NCBI GenBank assembly: GCA_903847975.1 | Contig: CAINFC010000168.1 | Coordinates: 1 to 47,455 of the forward strand | Reading direction: 5' to 3' | Origin: an uncultured Acidobacteriota bacterium | Lineage (GTDB): Bacteria > Acidobacteriota > UBA6911 > CAINFC01 | Length of the DNA stretch: 47,455 nucleotides | In this document: positions 25,168-33,140 of the stretch, one piece after another | Position numbering within the stretch: position 1 is the stretch's first letter | Layout: each line of letters starts with the position of its first letter | Program-made: the position numbers and the translations under genes | Notes under the pieces: model-generated | Seen by the model: the letters and a program-made list of their open reading frames with translations, nothing else | Told to the model about the DNA's origin: nothing | Database searches by the model: none

Positions 25168-28100
25168 ATGAGGTTGGACCGTTTCAAGGCAATCAGTGGT
25201 TCTATTTTCGTTTTGTTGATTGCTGCCGCCATTATCCTGCCGGAAAGTCAGGGGTCCATTCTATCCCTTGGAGGAGCCGGGACGGCCTTTGGATTCGCCT
25301 ACCCGACGACAACCATAACAGGATCCACGACCTCAACATCTACCACCAGCTCGATCCGAAACACCAGCACGACGGCTTATCCTGCGCCGTCCTCAACGGC
25401 ATCCTCCAGCTCCTCGACGTCCTCCACCTCCAGTTCCAGTTCCTCCAGCAGCTCCACCTCCACGATCCGAATCTCGACGACCACCAGCATTCCGGTTTCC
25501 ACCACCCTATTTCCGACCACTTCCACGGTTACCATCACCACAACCTCCACCACCCTGCTCAACACCACCAGCTCAACGGTTGCAGTCACTACCAGCAGTT
25601 CCCTTGGGCCCCCCAGCTCTACTACTACCTCCTCCACCAGCAGTTCCTCCACGCTTCTTTTAACAACCAGCACCAGCACCACGAGCACAAGCACGACCAG
25701 TTCCTCTACCACCAGTAGTAATAGCTCCACTTCCTCCACAAGGATTACCACCTCCTCTACCACCTCCAGTTCCTCCACGAGCACCACCACATCGACCAGT
25801 ACCAGCACGTCCTCCACCACCACATCGAGCACTTCCAGCTCCTCCAGTTCCTCGACGTCCAGTTCCTCGACGTCCAGCTCCTCGACCTCCAGCTCCTCGA
25901 CCTCGTCGACCCTGCCCATGCTGGTATTGGGAATTCATCCCTCTTCCGGAACAACGGGCACGATAACCGATATCGACGGGATGAATTTCTCACCCTTTCC
26001 TTCCGAAAGTGTCGTATCCTTCAGCCAGATTCCCGGAACGGTGCTGGCTGCTTCCAGCAGCCGTCTGACTGTCAAGGTCCCGGCGGGGCTTACTCCGGGT
26101 CCGGTTCCGGTGGTGGTGCGGACCAGGCAGGCAACCGCGCCCTCCCTTTCGTTCGGGTATTATTCCCCGGCGCAGGTTCTGGTCACCGAGGTTATGCCTT
26201 CCCACGGACCGGCAGGCAGCCTGATCTCCATCTCGGGAAGCAATTTCCTTCACTCTTCCGGCTTTATCGAAGCGAACGGAGCCGGCCTCAACCCCCAGGT
26301 TCAGTTCAGGACATCGCAGGGCGGATGGATCGATGCCCCCATTCTGTCTGCCACCTCCACAGCCCTCGTCGTTCAGGTCCCGCCCGGCGCTGTTTCCGGA
26401 GATCTGCGCATTACCAACCTGGACGGACAAAGCTATACCGCCCAGTTCCTGGTGGATCCCAGTTCCTCCGGAAATCCTCTACCTGCAGCGGTTAACTGGC
26501 AGAGCAACTTCAGTTACAACCGGACGCCCATCGATCTGGCGATTGACCCCTTTTCCGGATTTCTTCTGGTCCTCATGACGGGAACCAACCGGATTGAAGT
26601 ATTTCCGTTGCAATCCAAGGATTTTACAAACCCGGCTTTTTCGATGAACCTGAGCTCCACGCCCAGCAGAATTATTCTGGACAACACACGAAGGCTGGGC
26701 TTTGTCAGCAACAGAAACAGCGACAGCATCACCGTATTCCGCCTGCCGGCCAGCAGCAGCAATGCCGCCCTGACTACACTGCAAAACATTCCCACCGGTT
26801 ATCAGCCCCTGGGGATGTCCATCGATGCGGCCCGGGGTATCCTGGCCGTAGCCAACTCCGGAGCTAACAGCGTGAGCCTGATCCACATGGACAGCCTGCA
26901 GACACTGACCACGATTCCAGTCGGCACTAGTCCTCAGAGCGTCGCCTTTCATCCGCTGAACCGACGCCTGTATGTTTCCCACTCTGGAAGCGATTTCATT
27001 TCGGTCATCAACACATTCAATTACCAGACTTTATCTCCCATTCCGGTCGGAGCCGGGCAGGGAACGCTTTTGCTGGAGCCGCAGAGCGACATGCTTCTGG
27101 CTGCTATTGAAGAGTCCAACGTCCTTTACACCATCCGGCTGTCCACCGGAAAGACCAGGATTGTGGGGGTCGGCGCCCACCCCGTTGACCTGGCTTACAG
27201 CCCGACGCGCTCTTCCTTTTTAGTAGTAAACAGGGACAGCGGAAATCTTCTGGAACTGGACACCAGCCTGGAGCAGGTCCTGTCGAACGTTCCGATCGGA
27301 AGTTCGCCCCTGGCTATTGCGCTGGATGAAAAGGATTCTCAGGTCTGGGTGATCAACAGCAAGGGAATTCTTGCTCCCGGCAAGGGGCTTTCCTTCCCCG
27401 ATAGCAGCGGGTTTTTCGAACAGGACGGGTATTCCAGCGTTAGCCGGTTGACACTCCCGCTGCAGCTGGTTTTCCCGCTGATGACCCGACAGGGGCTAGA
27501 CCAGATGATGGGTATCGCCCTGGTCAATCCGACGGCGAGTCCTTTGCGCCTGGTATTCACCCTTTTGAACCCGGGTGGAACCAAGGCTCCCGATGGTTTG
27601 TTCCCCAATCCTCGCACCTGGGACCTGGCCTCATCCAACCAGATGACCGTTCTGGACAGTCAGATCCTGGGAGGAACGCCTCCCTCGGACGGATGGGTGC
27701 ACATTCAAACCGACTCCAACCGAATCAAGGGCTTTTCCCTGGTATTCGATCGCGACGTCCGGTATATGGATGGAACGGCGGAAAACAACCGGTCGTTGCA
27801 AAAAGCCGTTTTCCCGGCCCTGGAAAAAAGCTCCGGCGGGTTCTCCGAGTTCACCCTGTGCAATTACTCCATTCTTTCGGCTTCCGTCCTTTTCCGTCTG
27901 GTTGGAGTGGATGGCAAGTCACTCAGCGAAACGACCATCGCTATTCCCTCCTGGGGATACCTGCACCGAAAGCTGACGGAGCTTTTTCCGAACGCCCCGC
28001 TTTCCCAGGCCTCCTACCTGACGATGGAAAGCAGCGTGCCGCTGCGAGCCCGCCAGTCTTTCGGCACGGACAATCGCTTTGCGGTTCTGAATGCCCTGGA

Positions 28101-28782
28101 CCAGGCCCGAACTTCCAACACGCTCGATTTCGCCCATTTCGCCTCCGGCGGGGCCTACAGCACACGGCTCACCCTGATCAACCTGGCAGCCGAAACCCAG
28201 CAGGTAGTGGTTTCAGCCCTGGACGATGCCGGTAATTTGATGAAAACAGGCAACGTGACCAATCCATGGACCGGCGAGATTCCCAGCCAGATCAAAGTGG
28301 AAATCGACCTTCAGAATAACATGGGATTCGGCGGAAGCTCCATTCAGCAGGGTTCTCTCCATGTATCCGGCAATCGTGGTCAGTTGATCGGGTACATTAC
28401 GTTCGGGACCAGCGAAGCCCTGGTCAGCTCTATACCCCAGGACAATCCGGCTACGTCCATGACTTTTTCCCACATCGCCGAAACCCTGGATGGCAAGTTT
28501 AACTACTTTACCGGGTTTGCAGCGTATAATCCCAACCAGGAGCCGGTGGGAATTCAGGTGGTGGCACACCGGGCCGACGGCAGCATCCTTGGAAACTGGA
28601 ACGGAACCCTGCTCCCCAAAGGACATTTCAGCCGACTGTTGCGGGAGCTGCCTGGTATTGCCGGTTCTGTCCTGGGCCAGACCGGCGGCTATTTTGAGGT
28701 CAACGCCACCAATCCGATTTTCGCCCTTTCGCTCTTCGGCAAGGGAGACCTTTCGGCACTGGCAGCCATTCCCGCGCAATAG
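25168..28782 (+). CDS. Large secreted IPT/TIG and beta-propeller protein with Ser/Thr stalk
   Basis: The product has 1204 residues. The start is the ATG after GGGGAGG (7-nt spacing). An N-terminal hydrophobic segment (about 10-25) is followed by about 200 residues that are almost only Ser and Thr (about 47-248). Two IPT/TIG beta domains come next (about 249-435). Then comes a seven-bladed-type YVTN/NHL propeller (about 450-750), with phrases such as GYQPLGMSIDAARGILAVANS and GTSPQSVAFHPLNRRLYVSHSGSD. The last 430 residues are repeated beta domains with patterns like FPxxA.GG..xTxLxLxN. Such proteins sit on or outside the cell and bind or scaffold; no enzyme motif is seen. No sorting signal was recognised at the C-terminus. 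The gene appears monocistronic. Confidence 0.88.
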   Translation: MRLDRFKAISGSIFVLLIAAAIILPESQGSILSLGGAGTAFGFAYPTTTITGSTTSTSTTSSIRNTSTTAYPAPSSTASSSSSTSSTSSSSSSSSSTSTIRISTTTSIPVSTTLFPTTSTVTITTTSTTLLNTTSSTVAVTTSSSLGPPSSTTTSSTSSSSTLLLTTSTSTTSTSTTSSSTTSSNSSTSSTRITTSSTTSSSSTSTTTSTSTSTSSTTTSSTSSSSSSSTSSSSTSSSSTSSSSTSSTLPMLVLGIHPSSGTTGTITDIDGMNFSPFPSESVVSFSQIPGTVLAASSSRLTVKVPAGLTPGPVPVVVRTRQATAPSLSFGYYSPAQVLVTEVMPSHGPAGSLISISGSNFLHSSGFIEANGAGLNPQVQFRTSQGGWIDAPILSATSTALVVQVPPGAVSGDLRITNLDGQSYTAQFLVDPSSSGNPLPAAVNWQSNFSYNRTPIDLAIDPFSGFLLVLMTGTNRIEVFPLQSKDFTNPAFSMNLSSTPSRIILDNTRRLGFVSNRNSDSITVFRLPASSSNAALTTLQNIPTGYQPLGMSIDAARGILAVANSGANSVSLIHMDSLQTLTTIPVGTSPQSVAFHPLNRRLYVSHSGSDFISVINTFNYQTLSPIPVGAGQGTLLLEPQSDMLLAAIEESNVLYTIRLSTGKTRIVGVGAHPVDLAYSPTRSSFLVVNRDSGNLLELDTSLEQVLSNVPIGSSPLAIALDEKDSQVWVINSKGILAPGKGLSFPDSSGFFEQDGYSSVSRLTLPLQLVFPLMTRQGLDQMMGIALVNPTASPLRLVFTLLNPGGTKAPDGLFPNPRTWDLASSNQMTVLDSQILGGTPPSDGWVHIQTDSNRIKGFSLVFDRDVRYMDGTAENNRSLQKAVFPALEKSSGGFSEFTLCNYSILSASVLFRLVGVDGKSLSETTIAIPSWGYLHRKLTELFPNAPLSQASYLTMESSVPLRARQSFGTDNRFAVLNALDQARTSNTLDFAHFASGGAYSTRLTLINLAAETQQVVVSALDDAGNLMKTGNVTNPWTGEIPSQIKVEIDLQNNMGFGGSSIQQGSLHVSGNRGQLIGYITFGTSEALVSSIPQDNPATSMTFSHIAETLDGKFNYFTGFAAYNPNQEPVGIQVVAHRADGSILGNWNGTLLPKGHFSRLLRELPGIAGSVLGQTGGYFEVNATNPIFALSLFGKGDLSALAAIPAQ
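25306..25911 (+). repeat. Low-complexity Ser/Thr-coding tract with 15-bp tandem units
   Basis: About 600 bp within the stalk gene use mostly TCC, AGC, TCG, ACG, ACC and AGT codons. Near 25855-25910 the unit TCCTCGACGTCCAGT and its variants recur every 15 bp. The opposite strand therefore shows spurious Val/Glu/Leu-rich and Gly/Arg-rich frames. Confidence 0.85.
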
Positions 28783-28790
28783 TCGGACAT

Positions 28791-28830
28791 TTCCGGGAGC
28801 CGCCGCCGGGAAACGGCTTCCCCCGAAAAT
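28791..28830 (+). terminator. Possible terminator after the Ser/Thr-stalk gene
   Basis: GGGAGCCG and CGGCTTCCC can pair with one bulge around an 11-nt loop just after the stop codon. A clear T-run is missing, so this is weak. Confidence 0.35.
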
Positions 28831-28939
28831 TTGCATCTTAAAGGAATATTCTATCCTAGCCATGCCATTTTCATGAAACTTTTGCCGAAACCTTCTCGTA
28901 ATAACACTCGGTTTTACTTTTGACATCGGAGAGGGCCTC

Positions 28940-30430
28940 ATGAAACAGAAAATGAGCAAGAAGAAGAAATGGATTATTTATTCCTCGGTGGGCGTGGTCC
29001 TGGTAGCCGTTATCACAACCAGCCTTCTCTGGAATAAGAAAACCCTGGTGGAGGTGCAGACCGGCAAGGTGGAAAAGAAGGACCTGCTGGAATCCAAGGT
29101 TTCCGCTACCGGGGAAATTCGGGCCAAGGAATTCATCGACATCCAGGCGGAAATTACCGGGATCATCACCGAACTGCCCATCAAGGAGGGCGACCGGGTA
29201 AAGAAGGGCGACCTTCTCTTAAAGTTGGACCCCCTGCAGAGCACGGCTGAAATGGAAGCCACCAAGGCGTCCTATGAAGCGGCCATGTCCGACGCCGGAA
29301 CCCAGAAGGTGCAGATCGCCTCTGCGGAGGCCAACATCCTGCGGGATGAAGCCCAGTTGAAGCAGCTGAGTTCGGAACTGGAGCAGGCCCAGTACAATTT
29401 TGGCCGCTCCCAGAAAAGCTTTGCGCGCATGCAACAGCTGCATGAGGAAAATCTGATTTCGCGCGAGGAATACGAGCAGTCCCAGAATCAGATGCGCATC
29501 TACAAAACCCAATGCGATGCGACCGAGGCGCGGATTGCCCAGATAAAAGCGCAGACCAAGGTAACCAACCTCTCCATCCAGCAGATGAAGTCAGCCTACC
29601 AGTCGGCGATGAATCGGGCCGGGGCCTCCCAGGCCAACCTCAGGAGGTCCGTGGACCAGCTGCGAAAGACCACCATCTTTTCCCCGTTAACCGGCATTAT
29701 CACCAAGAAAAACGTGGAGATCGGGGAACGCGCCGTACCGGGAATACAGAGCAACCCGCAAGCCACGCTGCTGACCATTGCCGACATGTCGGTCGTGCAG
29801 GTGGAGCTGAAAGTCGATGAAACGGACATTGTCAACGTAGCCCTCGGAAACGACGCCAAGGTAAAAGTGGACGCCCTTCCCGACCAGGAAATCAAGGGAA
29901 AAGTCACGGAGATCGGAAGCAGCCCTATCAATGCGGGCACCACCACCGCCTCTCAGGAAGCCAAGGATTTCAAAGTCATCGTCGACCTGATCGACCCACC
30001 CGATGTGTTGAAATCCGGACTCTCGGCCACCGCGGTCATCACCACCAAAACCAAGAATAATGTTCTGACCATACCTTTCCAGGCTCTGACCATCCGGGAC
30101 GTGGAAGTGGATGATGCCGGTCATTATGTGCCTCCCAAGGAAAAAGCGGGGGAAAAGAATGCGGTATCCGCCGACACGGACAAGTCCGCTAAAAAAGCCA
30201 AGAAAAAAGAACTTCAGGGTATCTTTATCGTCGACAAAAGCAACAAGGCACGGTTCACCCCCATTGAAACCGGTATCACGGGTGAAACGGAAATAGAAGT
30301 GATCAAAGGGCTTGCGGAAAACCAGGAGATTGTCACCGGCAGTTACAAAACCATTCGTACCCTGGAAGAGGGCACGGAAGTGAAAATAAATAATACCAAG
30401 AAACCCGAAGCAGCGGCGGAGGCTAAATAG
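28940..30430 (+). CDS. Periplasmic adaptor (HlyD/MacA-type membrane fusion protein)
   Basis: The product has 496 residues. A single N-terminal membrane helix (about 12-29) anchors it. A beta-barrel/lipoyl half ([21 protein letters not shown]) is followed by a long coiled-coil hairpin (about 90-245). The second lipoyl half ([20 protein letters not shown]) precedes beta-barrel and membrane-proximal domains. A Lys/Ala-rich insert (about 395-430) interrupts the last domain. It would link an inner-membrane ABC permease to an outer-membrane channel. The next gene, 4 bp on, is the matching ATPase. GAGAGGG lies just before the ATG. Confidence 0.9.
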   Translation: MKQKMSKKKKWIIYSSVGVVLVAVITTSLLWNKKTLVEVQTGKVEKKDLLESKVSATGEIRAKEFIDIQAEITGIITELPIKEGDRVKKGDLLLKLDPLQSTAEMEATKASYEAAMSDAGTQKVQIASAEANILRDEAQLKQLSSELEQAQYNFGRSQKSFARMQQLHEENLISREEYEQSQNQMRIYKTQCDATEARIAQIKAQTKVTNLSIQQMKSAYQSAMNRAGASQANLRRSVDQLRKTTIFSPLTGIITKKNVEIGERAVPGIQSNPQATLLTIADMSVVQVELKVDETDIVNVALGNDAKVKVDALPDQEIKGKVTEIGSSPINAGTTTASQEAKDFKVIVDLIDPPDVLKSGLSATAVITTKTKNNVLTIPFQALTIRDVEVDDAGHYVPPKEKAGEKNAVSADTDKSAKKAKKKELQGIFIVDKSNKARFTPIETGITGETEIEVIKGLAENQEIVTGSYKTIRTLEEGTEVKINNTKKPEAAAEAK

Positions 30431-30434
30431 CAGC

Positions 30435-31136
30435 ATGTCCCAAACGAACGGCATTATCATTAAGACGGAAGATCTCTGGAAAACCTATGAAATGGGTTCC
30501 GAGCAGATTCACGCCCTTCGGGGAGTGGACGTTACCATTCATAAGGGTGAATATGTAGCCATCATGGGTCCCTCCGGTTCGGGCAAATCGACCTTGATGA
30601 ACCTCATCGGCTGCCTGGACACCCCCACCAAGGGGAATTATTACCTGAATGGAAAGCTGGTCAGCGAGCTGAACGACGACGAGCTGGCCTTTATCCGCAA
30701 CAAGGAAATCGGCTTCATTTTCCAGACCTTCAACCTGCTGCCCCGGGCCACCGCTCTGCACAATGTGGAGCTGCCCCTGATTTACAACGGCACGCCGGCT
30801 CATGAGCGGAAATCCAAGGCAATCGAGGCTTTGAAGCAGGTGGAACTGGTGGAACGTATGAGCCACCGCCCCAATGAGCTCTCCGGGGGACAGAGGCAGC
30901 GCGTTGCGATTGCCCGGGCCCTGGTGAACAACCCTTCCCTGATCGTGGCAGACGAGCCGACCGGCAACCTGGATTCCAAAACCAGCATGGAAATCATGGG
31001 GCTCCTGGACAAGCTACACCACATTGGGAACACGATCGTTCTGGTCACCCACGAGCACGACATCGCCGCGTTCGCCCACCGCCAGATTCATCTCCGGGAT
31101 GGACATATCGAAATCGACAAGCTTACGCCGCACTAA
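30435..31136 (+). CDS. ABC transporter ATP-binding protein (MacB/LolD type)
   Basis: The protein has 233 residues and all ABC motifs: Walker [11 protein letters not shown]-loop FQTFNLLP, signature [15 protein letters not shown], Walker [13 protein letters not shown] and the switch His in VTHEHD. The sequence is closest in style to the ATPases of MacAB and LolCDE systems, which move lipoproteins, peptides or drugs outward from the periplasmic face. It is cotranscribed with the adaptor (4-bp gap). No FtsX/MacB-type permease follows: the next gene is queC after a terminator, so the permease must be elsewhere. Confidence 0.93.
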   Translation: MSQTNGIIIKTEDLWKTYEMGSEQIHALRGVDVTIHKGEYVAIMGPSGSGKSTLMNLIGCLDTPTKGNYYLNGKLVSELNDDELAFIRNKEIGFIFQTFNLLPRATALHNVELPLIYNGTPAHERKSKAIEALKQVELVERMSHRPNELSGGQRQRVAIARALVNNPSLIVADEPTGNLDSKTSMEIMGLLDKLHHIGNTIVLVTHEHDIAAFAHRQIHLRDGHIEIDKLTPH

Positions 31137-31160
31137 GCCTGCGAATTTTCCCTTTCCACG

Positions 31161-31210
31161 GCTCCCGCGGGTTCGGAAGAACCGTTCCCTCGTCCCCCGG
31201 GAGCTTTTTT
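31161..31210 (+). terminator. Rho-independent terminator after the ABC ATPase gene
   Basis: GCTCCCG (31161-31167) pairs with CGGGAGC (31198-31204), with a smaller GGTTC/GAACC hairpin inside, and is followed by six T. It separates the ABC pair from queC. Confidence 0.75.
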
Positions 31211-31228
31211 CATTCCACGAGGTGATTT

Positions 31229-31936
31229 ATGCCCCCAACCGGACCTTCGGTTTCTTCCGTATGCCTTTTGAGCGGCGGCATGGACAGCTGCGTTACAGCA
31301 GCCATCGCATTGCGGCAGGGACCGGCCGCCTTTCTGCATATCAGCTACGGCCAGCGCACCTGGGAAAGGGAGCGGCGCGCATTCCGGGAAATGTCCGACT
31401 ATTACCGGGTTGGGCTCAGCAAAGAAGTCTCTTTCGATTTCCTGAGGGAAATCGGAGGATCCGCGTTAACCGATCCTTCGATTCCTTTGCCGGAAGCCGA
31501 TCCCGGGCGGGAGGGGATCCCTGTTTCCTACGTCCCTTTTCGAAACGCACTCTTTCTGGCCCTGGCTGTGTCCTGGGCAGAAGTGCTGGGGGCCGAATCG
31601 GTCTTCATCGGGGCGGTAGAGCAGGACAGCTCTGGCTATCCGGACTGCCGGCAGACTTTTTACGACGCCTATAACCGCGTCATCCGGGAAGGAACCAGGC
31701 CGGAGAGCCGGATTTCCGTAGTTACTCCCTTGATTGCCATGAAAAAAAGCGAGATTGTAAAGCTGGGACAGAAGCTCGGCGCGCCCTTTTCCCTTTCCTG
31801 GTCCTGCTATCAGGCGGCAGAAAAAGCATGCGGGCGCTGCGATTCCTGCCTTTTGCGTCGCACCGCCTTTCGGCAGGCGGGATGCGAGGATCCGATTCCT
31901 TACGACGACCCGGTGCCGCCCGTTTCTCACGGATAG
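31229..31936 (+). CDS. queC: 7-cyano-7-deazaguanine synthase (QueC family)
   Basis: The product has 235 residues. The PP-loop SGGMDS (about 15-20) activates the substrate with ATP, and VPFRNALFLALA is a family motif. The C-terminal zinc site is CYQAAEKACGRCDSC. QueC converts 7-carboxy-7-deazaguanine and ammonia to preQ0, the precursor of queuosine in tRNA and of some 7-deazaguanine DNA marks. The ATG follows GAGGTGA (6-nt spacing). No queD, queE, queF, tgt or dpd genes are in the window. The 3' end overlaps the convergent secreted-protein gene by 10 bp. No preQ1 riboswitch was recognised upstream. Confidence 0.92.
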   Translation: MPPTGPSVSSVCLLSGGMDSCVTAAIALRQGPAAFLHISYGQRTWERERRAFREMSDYYRVGLSKEVSFDFLREIGGSALTDPSIPLPEADPGREGIPVSYVPFRNALFLALAVSWAEVLGAESVFIGAVEQDSSGYPDCRQTFYDAYNRVIREGTRPESRISVVTPLIAMKKSEIVKLGQKLGAPFSLSWSCYQAAEKACGRCDSCLLRRTAFRQAGCEDPIPYDDPVPPVSHG

Positions 31937-32970
31937 GCGGAACCGCTGACAGTAAAAGTCAGGCTATTGGAAGTCCCTTCATTGGTGCTGCCGGCCGGAT
32001 TCACCACTTTAACCGCTGCCGTTGTGGAAGCCGCCGTCAGATTGGCGGTAACAGCCGCCGACAGTGTTTGCGGAGTAGTATTGAGCGACCGGGAAGTCAC
32101 GGACAGCTCCGTCGAATTCCAGTAAACGCGGGATCCGGAATGAAATCTCTCCCCGGACAGAACCAGAGTAAAGGCGCCCATCCCGGGGGCAACGCGCGTC
32201 GGATTCATGGAAGTCAGGGAGGGCAGCAGAGCGACGGAAGCGCTCAGGTCGCTGACTCCCAGCGTGCTGAAAACGGAAAAACTGCTGTCGTAGCGCAAGG
32301 CGGTTACGGCCAGGGCGCCGGCACTGAGGCGCAGTTCCGCCCGCCCCGACGGAGCTCCGGCGATCATCTCAAACAGAAACCGGGCAGCATGCTGGCTGGC
32401 GCCCAGCGAGATGGGCACGGATCCCACCTGGCTCCCCTTGGTATCATACAGGACCAGCGTTCCGGAAGCCGTTACCGTGGACGGGTTTGCCATGGCGAAT
32501 CCGGTGTGAAAGCCGTCTTCGTCGACAAAAAAATCGGCCGCCTTCAGGGTGTCGACTCCGGATACCGATGCCTCCACCGCAAGCTTTCCTCCGGAAAAAA
32601 GCTGAAAAACCGCGTTTCCGCCAATGTCCGCCGCCGGGGAGGTGGAAACCCGTGCCCAGCCAGCGGCAACCGAGGTCCCCGTCCCGGCCGTCTGTACCTT
32701 GAGCGCTCCGTAGGCGGACAAAGGAAAGGTGAAACTTGCGGAAGTTGTGCTGCCAATGGTCACCGTCCAGGGCTGACCGGAGTCTTTAAAAAACTCGATC
32801 TGCGCACTGGTGGAGGTACCGGAGTGATTGGTCAGCAACAGCGTGGTTTTGTAGCTGCCCCCATCGGCGATCTGAGGAAAATAGAGCCGGCTGGCAGCAG
32901 ATGCAGTACCGCCCGCTGCCCCAAGGAACACAAGAAACATCAGCAGAGGAATCCGAGTCCGTTCGCGCAT
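31927..32970 (-). CDS. Secreted beta-domain protein with C-terminal IPT/TIG domain
   Basis: The product has 347 residues with a Sec signal peptide (about 1-25, cleavage near ASAA). Residues about 28-240 form a beta-rich region resembling the C-terminal part of the Ser/Thr-stalk protein at 25168-28782. Shared patterns are FPQIADGGSYKTTLLLTNHS, an EASVSG strand, and GFHTGFAMANPS followed by DTKGSQVGS. Residues about 250-340 look like an IPT/TIG Ig-like fold (PSLTSMNPTRVAPGMGAFTL). There are no catalytic motifs. No ribosome site is obvious before the ATG. A surface or matrix role is likely but not shown. Confidence 0.78.
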   Translation of the reverse strand: MRERTRIPLLMFLVFLGAAGGTASAASRLYFPQIADGGSYKTTLLLTNHSGTSTSAQIEFFKDSGQPWTVTIGSTTSASFTFPLSAYGALKVQTAGTGTSVAAGWARVSTSPAADIGGNAVFQLFSGGKLAVEASVSGVDTLKAADFFVDEDGFHTGFAMANPSTVTASGTLVLYDTKGSQVGSVPISLGASQHAARFLFEMIAGAPSGRAELRLSAGALAVTALRYDSSFSVFSTLGVSDLSASVALLPSLTSMNPTRVAPGMGAFTLVLSGERFHSGSRVYWNSTELSVTSRSLNTTPQTLSAAVTANLTAASTTAAVKVVNPAGSTNEGTSNSLTFTVSGSAYP

Positions 32971-33061
32971 AATATTTTATCCGGCAAGCCCTTTGGCCGC
33001 AAAAGGGGTAATTTTACCAAATATTGGAGAGAGGGCGCACCAAGGGCTTTCCGGCTGGCGC

Positions 33062-33109
33062 CGAAAATCTGAAATCAGAAGGGATTGGGCCCCGCGGCCC
33101 AATCCCTTC
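33062..33109 (-). terminator. Terminator after the subtilase gene
   Basis: A perfect 14-bp stem (33078-33091 with 33096-33109) has the 4-nt loop CCGC. On the minus strand it is followed by a T-rich stretch. It lies about 30 bp after the subtilase stop codon. Confidence 0.7.
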
Positions 33110-33140
33110 CCGAATGGTGAGAAGAGCAGAAAATCGAATT

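Noticed and set aside
25377-25919. Val/Glu/Leu-rich frame on the minus strand
   Set aside because: It is the reverse complement of Ser/Thr codons of the stalk gene and is low complexity without a ribosome site.
31137-31228. preQ1 riboswitch before queC
   Set aside because: The space is taken up by a terminator hairpin and a normal ribosome site; no preQ1 pseudoknot pattern was seen.
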